A stretch of 64,000 nucleotides of DNA, from contig JAYONB010000004.1 of assembly GCA_038121105.1 (NCBI GenBank), positions 124,001-188,000 on the forward strand. Direction: 5' to 3'. Source of the stretch: CALJDF01 sp038121105. GTDB lineage: Bacteria > Pseudomonadota > Alphaproteobacteria > SHVP01. A program made the position numbers and the translations under genes. Within the stretch, counting starts at the first letter, position 1. Each line of letters begins with the position of its first letter. Below are positions 61,882-64,000 of the stretch, piece by piece. A model generated the notes under the pieces. The model saw only the letters and a program-made list of their open reading frames with translations, made no database searches and was not told the origin of the DNA.

Positions 61882-63603
61882 TTAGGCGGCTTTGCCGCGA
61901 ATCAATTTGCCCGGGCGGGCGCCGGTTTCTTCGCCGTTTTCTTGGACGACTTCGCCCGAGACGATCGTTTTGACGTAGCCTTCAGCGGTGGCCATCAGGC
62001 GGGGCGCCCCGGTGGGCAGATCGTTGACCATAAACGGTTTGGGTGCATTAAGCCGGTCGAAGTCGATGATGTTGAAATCGGCCTTCATCCCCGGTGCGAT
62101 TACGCCGCGATCGCTCAGGCCGTATAGCTTGGCGGTTTCCGAGGTCAATTTCTTGACCGTGGCTTCGAGCGGGATCCGGGGGCCACGTGTTCGATCGCGC
62201 GCCCAATGGGTCATAAGGAAGGTCGGAACGTTGGCATCGCAAATGTAGCTGACATGCGCGCCCCCGTCGCCGCCGCCAATGACGCTAAGCGGGTGGGTGA
62301 GTTGGTCGTACAGCGCGTCGAGATTGCCGTGGGTGTAGTTCAATCCGCAGAACATGAGGTAGTTGGTGCCGTCGCTGCGCAACATTTCGTCGTAGGCGAC
62401 TTCGCGCGGGTCGCGGCCTTCTCTTTCCGCGATGGCTTTGACGGTTTGGGACTTGGGCGGTTCGAAGTCGAAATCATCGCCCATGACGTAGGTGTCTTCC
62501 CAGGCATCTTGAACCATGTCGGCAAAGGCGTCGTCGACCGGGTCCGATTCGGCGAGAATCTTGGCGCGAACGTCAGGGTTGCGAAGCCGCGCGAGTTTTT
62601 CCGATGGCGGTAGGTCGTTGAGCGCTGCATATGTCGGAAAGCGAACGAACTGGTTGGGCCCTTGGAAGCTGAAGAGCAATGTCGTCGGGCGTCCGAACAC
62701 CTGAGGGTAGACCGGGGCACCGGCGGCGGCCGCAGCCTCGCACTCGGCCAACATCTCGCGCCACGCGTCGGGCGCTTTGTTGTTTTGGCCGAACAGGAAC
62801 GTGACCGGGACGCCGGTTTCAGCGGCGACCTTGCGCATCCAGGCCATCTCTTTGGCAGGCGCAATGAGGTCGTCGCCCGAGATGCCGGCGGGCGCCAGTT
62901 CGAAGATGCCGTGGCCTGCCGCGGCAATTGCGTGTCCCAGCGCCATCAGTTCGTCCTCGCGCGCCCAGGTGCCCGGCACCGGTTCGCCGTCGACGGCGAG
63001 ATGAAGAAGGGTGCGCGATGTCGTGAATCCAAGCGCGCCAGCTTCGAGGCCTTCTTGAACCACGCGTGCCATTTCTTTGATGTCGTCCGGCGTCGCCGGT
63101 TCGTTCTTGGCGCCGCGATCACCCATGACGTAGGCCCGCACCGGGCCATGGGCGATTTGGCAGCCGACATCGATGGCATGGGGATGGCGTTCGACCGCAT
63201 CGAGGTATTCGGGAAAGGTTTCCCAGTCCCATTTGACGCCGGCCGCGAGCGCGGCGCCCGGGATGTCTTCCACGCCTTCCATCAGGCCGATCAACCACTC
63301 GCGCCTCTCCGGTGCGGCAGGCGCGAACCCGACGCCGCAGTTGCCCATGACCGCGGTGGTGACGCCTTGCCAGAATGACGGCGTCAAGAGCGGGTCCCAC
63401 GTGACCTGCCCGTCGTAATGGGTGTGGATGTCGACCCACCCGGGCGTGACCAAGAGTCCATCGGCATCGATGGTCTGGCGGGCGCTGCCGGTAACCTTGC
63501 CGATCTCGGTAATGACGCCATTCGACACCGCGACGTCGCCCGACCGCTTTTCGGCGCCGGTCCCGTCGATGATGGTGCCACCCTTGATGATCAGGTCGTG
63601 CAT
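61882..63603 (-). CDS. Amidohydrolase, N-acyl-D-amino-acid deacylase family
   Basis: A 573-residue metal-dependent hydrolase. The beta-barrel metal motif H60-T-H62 occurs in VDIHTHYDG, preceded by the small N-terminal sandwich LIIKGGTIIDGTG. Later GGDGGAHVSYICD and the C-terminal GVIAPGMKADFNIID match D-aminoacylases. ATG at 63603 preferred because the family begins there; the frame is open further upstream. It heads the operon with leuC-leuD. The substrate is inferred to be an N-acylated or cyclic amide. Confidence 0.85.
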   Translation of the reverse strand: MHDLIIKGGTIIDGTGAEKRSGDVAVSNGVITEIGKVTGSARQTIDADGLLVTPGWVDIHTHYDGQVTWDPLLTPSFWQGVTTAVMGNCGVGFAPAAPERREWLIGLMEGVEDIPGAALAAGVKWDWETFPEYLDAVERHPHAIDVGCQIAHGPVRAYVMGDRGAKNEPATPDDIKEMARVVQEGLEAGALGFTTSRTLLHLAVDGEPVPGTWAREDELMALGHAIAAAGHGIFELAPAGISGDDLIAPAKEMAWMRKVAAETGVPVTFLFGQNNKAPDAWREMLAECEAAAAAGAPVYPQVFGRPTTLLFSFQGPNQFVRFPTYAALNDLPPSEKLARLRNPDVRAKILAESDPVDDAFADMVQDAWEDTYVMGDDFDFEPPKSQTVKAIAEREGRDPREVAYDEMLRSDGTNYLMFCGLNYTHGNLDALYDQLTHPLSVIGGGDGGAHVSYICDANVPTFLMTHWARDRTRGPRIPLEATVKKLTSETAKLYGLSDRGVIAPGMKADFNIIDFDRLNAPKPFMVNDLPTGAPRLMATAEGYVKTIVSGEVVQENGEETGARPGKLIRGKAA

Positions 63604-63722
63604 GGATCCCCCGGGGACATATCGAATTGGCGCGGTTGCTGGCCTCGCCAACAAAGCAAGATACACTGCCGGTGCCGGTCGCGGCCAGTCGTCGACGCGG
63701 CGAAAAGAGCGAGAAAAAACCC

Positions 63723-64000
63723 ATGACAATTGCGGAAACCCTTCGAGCCAAGCTTCGCGTGCCGATGTTTGCGGCACCCATGTTTTTGGTCTCCGGGCCG
63801 GATCTCGTGATCGCCGCGGCGCGGGCCGGCATTGTCGGCGCCTTTCCGACGCCCAATTGCCGAAAATTGGCGGACTTAGAGGCCTGGATGGCGCGGATCA
63901 CCACCGAGACCGCTGACTTCGGAAAGGGGGAGGACCACTCTACCAATCTGTGGGCGGCCAACCTTATCGTCCACCGCACCAACGCGCGCTTGGCGGACGA
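63723..64000 (+). CDS. Nitronate monooxygenase-like flavoprotein (5' part only)
   Basis: The first 92 codons of a gene cut by the window end. MTIAETLRAKLRVPMFAAPMFLVSGPDLVIAAARAGIVGAFPTPN has the PMF-x-V-S and AGIVGAFP pattern of FMN-dependent nitronate monooxygenase/2-nitropropane dioxygenase proteins (motifs at residues about 14-45). Divergent from the amidohydrolase with a 119-base shared promoter region. Confidence 0.8.
   Translation, partial: MTIAETLRAKLRVPMFAAPMFLVSGPDLVIAAARAGIVGAFPTPNCRKLADLEAWMARITTETADFGKGEDHSTNLWAANLIVHRTNARLAD

Noticed and set aside
1..64000. CRISPR arrays, insertion sequences, prophage or toxin-antitoxin modules
   Set aside because: No regularly spaced repeats, transposase or integrase motifs, or paired small toxin-antitoxin frames were seen.

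Overview
The window is 64 kb of GC-rich bacterial chromosome with dense, mostly operonic genes. Many starts are GTG or TTG, and ATGA or GTGA stop/start overlaps are frequent. The gene orders tatA-tatB-tatC-serS-surE-pcm-M23 peptidase, yajC-secD-secF-Mth938, and gyrA-coaD-PPIase-PPIase-queA-tgt point to an alphaproteobacterium, probably Rhodospirillales-like. This assignment is inferred from gene order and protein style only. I saw no phage, insertion sequence, CRISPR array or rRNA. There is one tRNA (Lys, TTT).

Layout. 1-3.5 kb: two Bcr/CflA-type MFS exporters flank an NAD-dependent epimerase. 3.4-6.2 kb (minus): a 922-residue SBBP beta-propeller protein. 6.4-13.0 kb: a seven-gene operon encoding a cytidylyltransferase-PfkB kinase fusion, a GmhA-like isomerase, an epimerase, a HAD phosphatase, an APH-fold kinase and a split transketolase. 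Together these could build a nucleotide-activated heptose-like sugar starting from their own transketolase. 13.1-17.2 kb: a ferric iron ABC importer behind a control region with repeated TTGCGA elements and an FNR/FixK-type box. 17.3-22.9 kb: tatABC, serS, surE, pcm, an unlisted 46-residue membrane peptide and an NlpD-like lipoprotein. 22.9-26.3 kb (minus): a PanE-like reductase, an acyl-CoA/oxalate-CoA ligase and a DUF815 ATPase. 26.4-30.3 kb: yajC-secD-secF and small genes.

30.3-36.2 kb: PuuD-like membrane protein, squalene/phytoene synthase family protein, lipoprotein, secreted nuclease, RraA-like protein, a dicarboxylate symporter fused in frame to RidA, and ssb. 36.3-40.1 kb: a TetR-controlled HlyD/ABC exporter behind a perfect 14-bp-arm palindrome. 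40.3-46.9 kb: gyrA, coaD, two cyclophilins, queA and tgt. 46.9-52.9 kb: two methyltransferase-like proteins, a SHOCT protein, a TTC38-like TPR protein, a CE4 deacetylase with an invasion-locus-B remnant behind its stop, and an Asp/Glu-racemase-fold protein lacking the catalytic cysteines. 52.9-57.8 kb: orphan ABC binding proteins and a DUF1194 protein. 58-64 kb: tRNA-Lys, AlaE-like exporter, a minus-strand operon (amidohydrolase, leuC, leuD, ICL/PEP-mutase-family lyase, small protein), and the start of a nitronate monooxygenase-like gene.

The most notable points are the self-contained heptose-type operon, a Tgt missing two of three zinc cysteines, the cysteine-less racemase-fold protein, the IalB remnant, the symporter-RidA read-through fusion, and the iron-operon control region.
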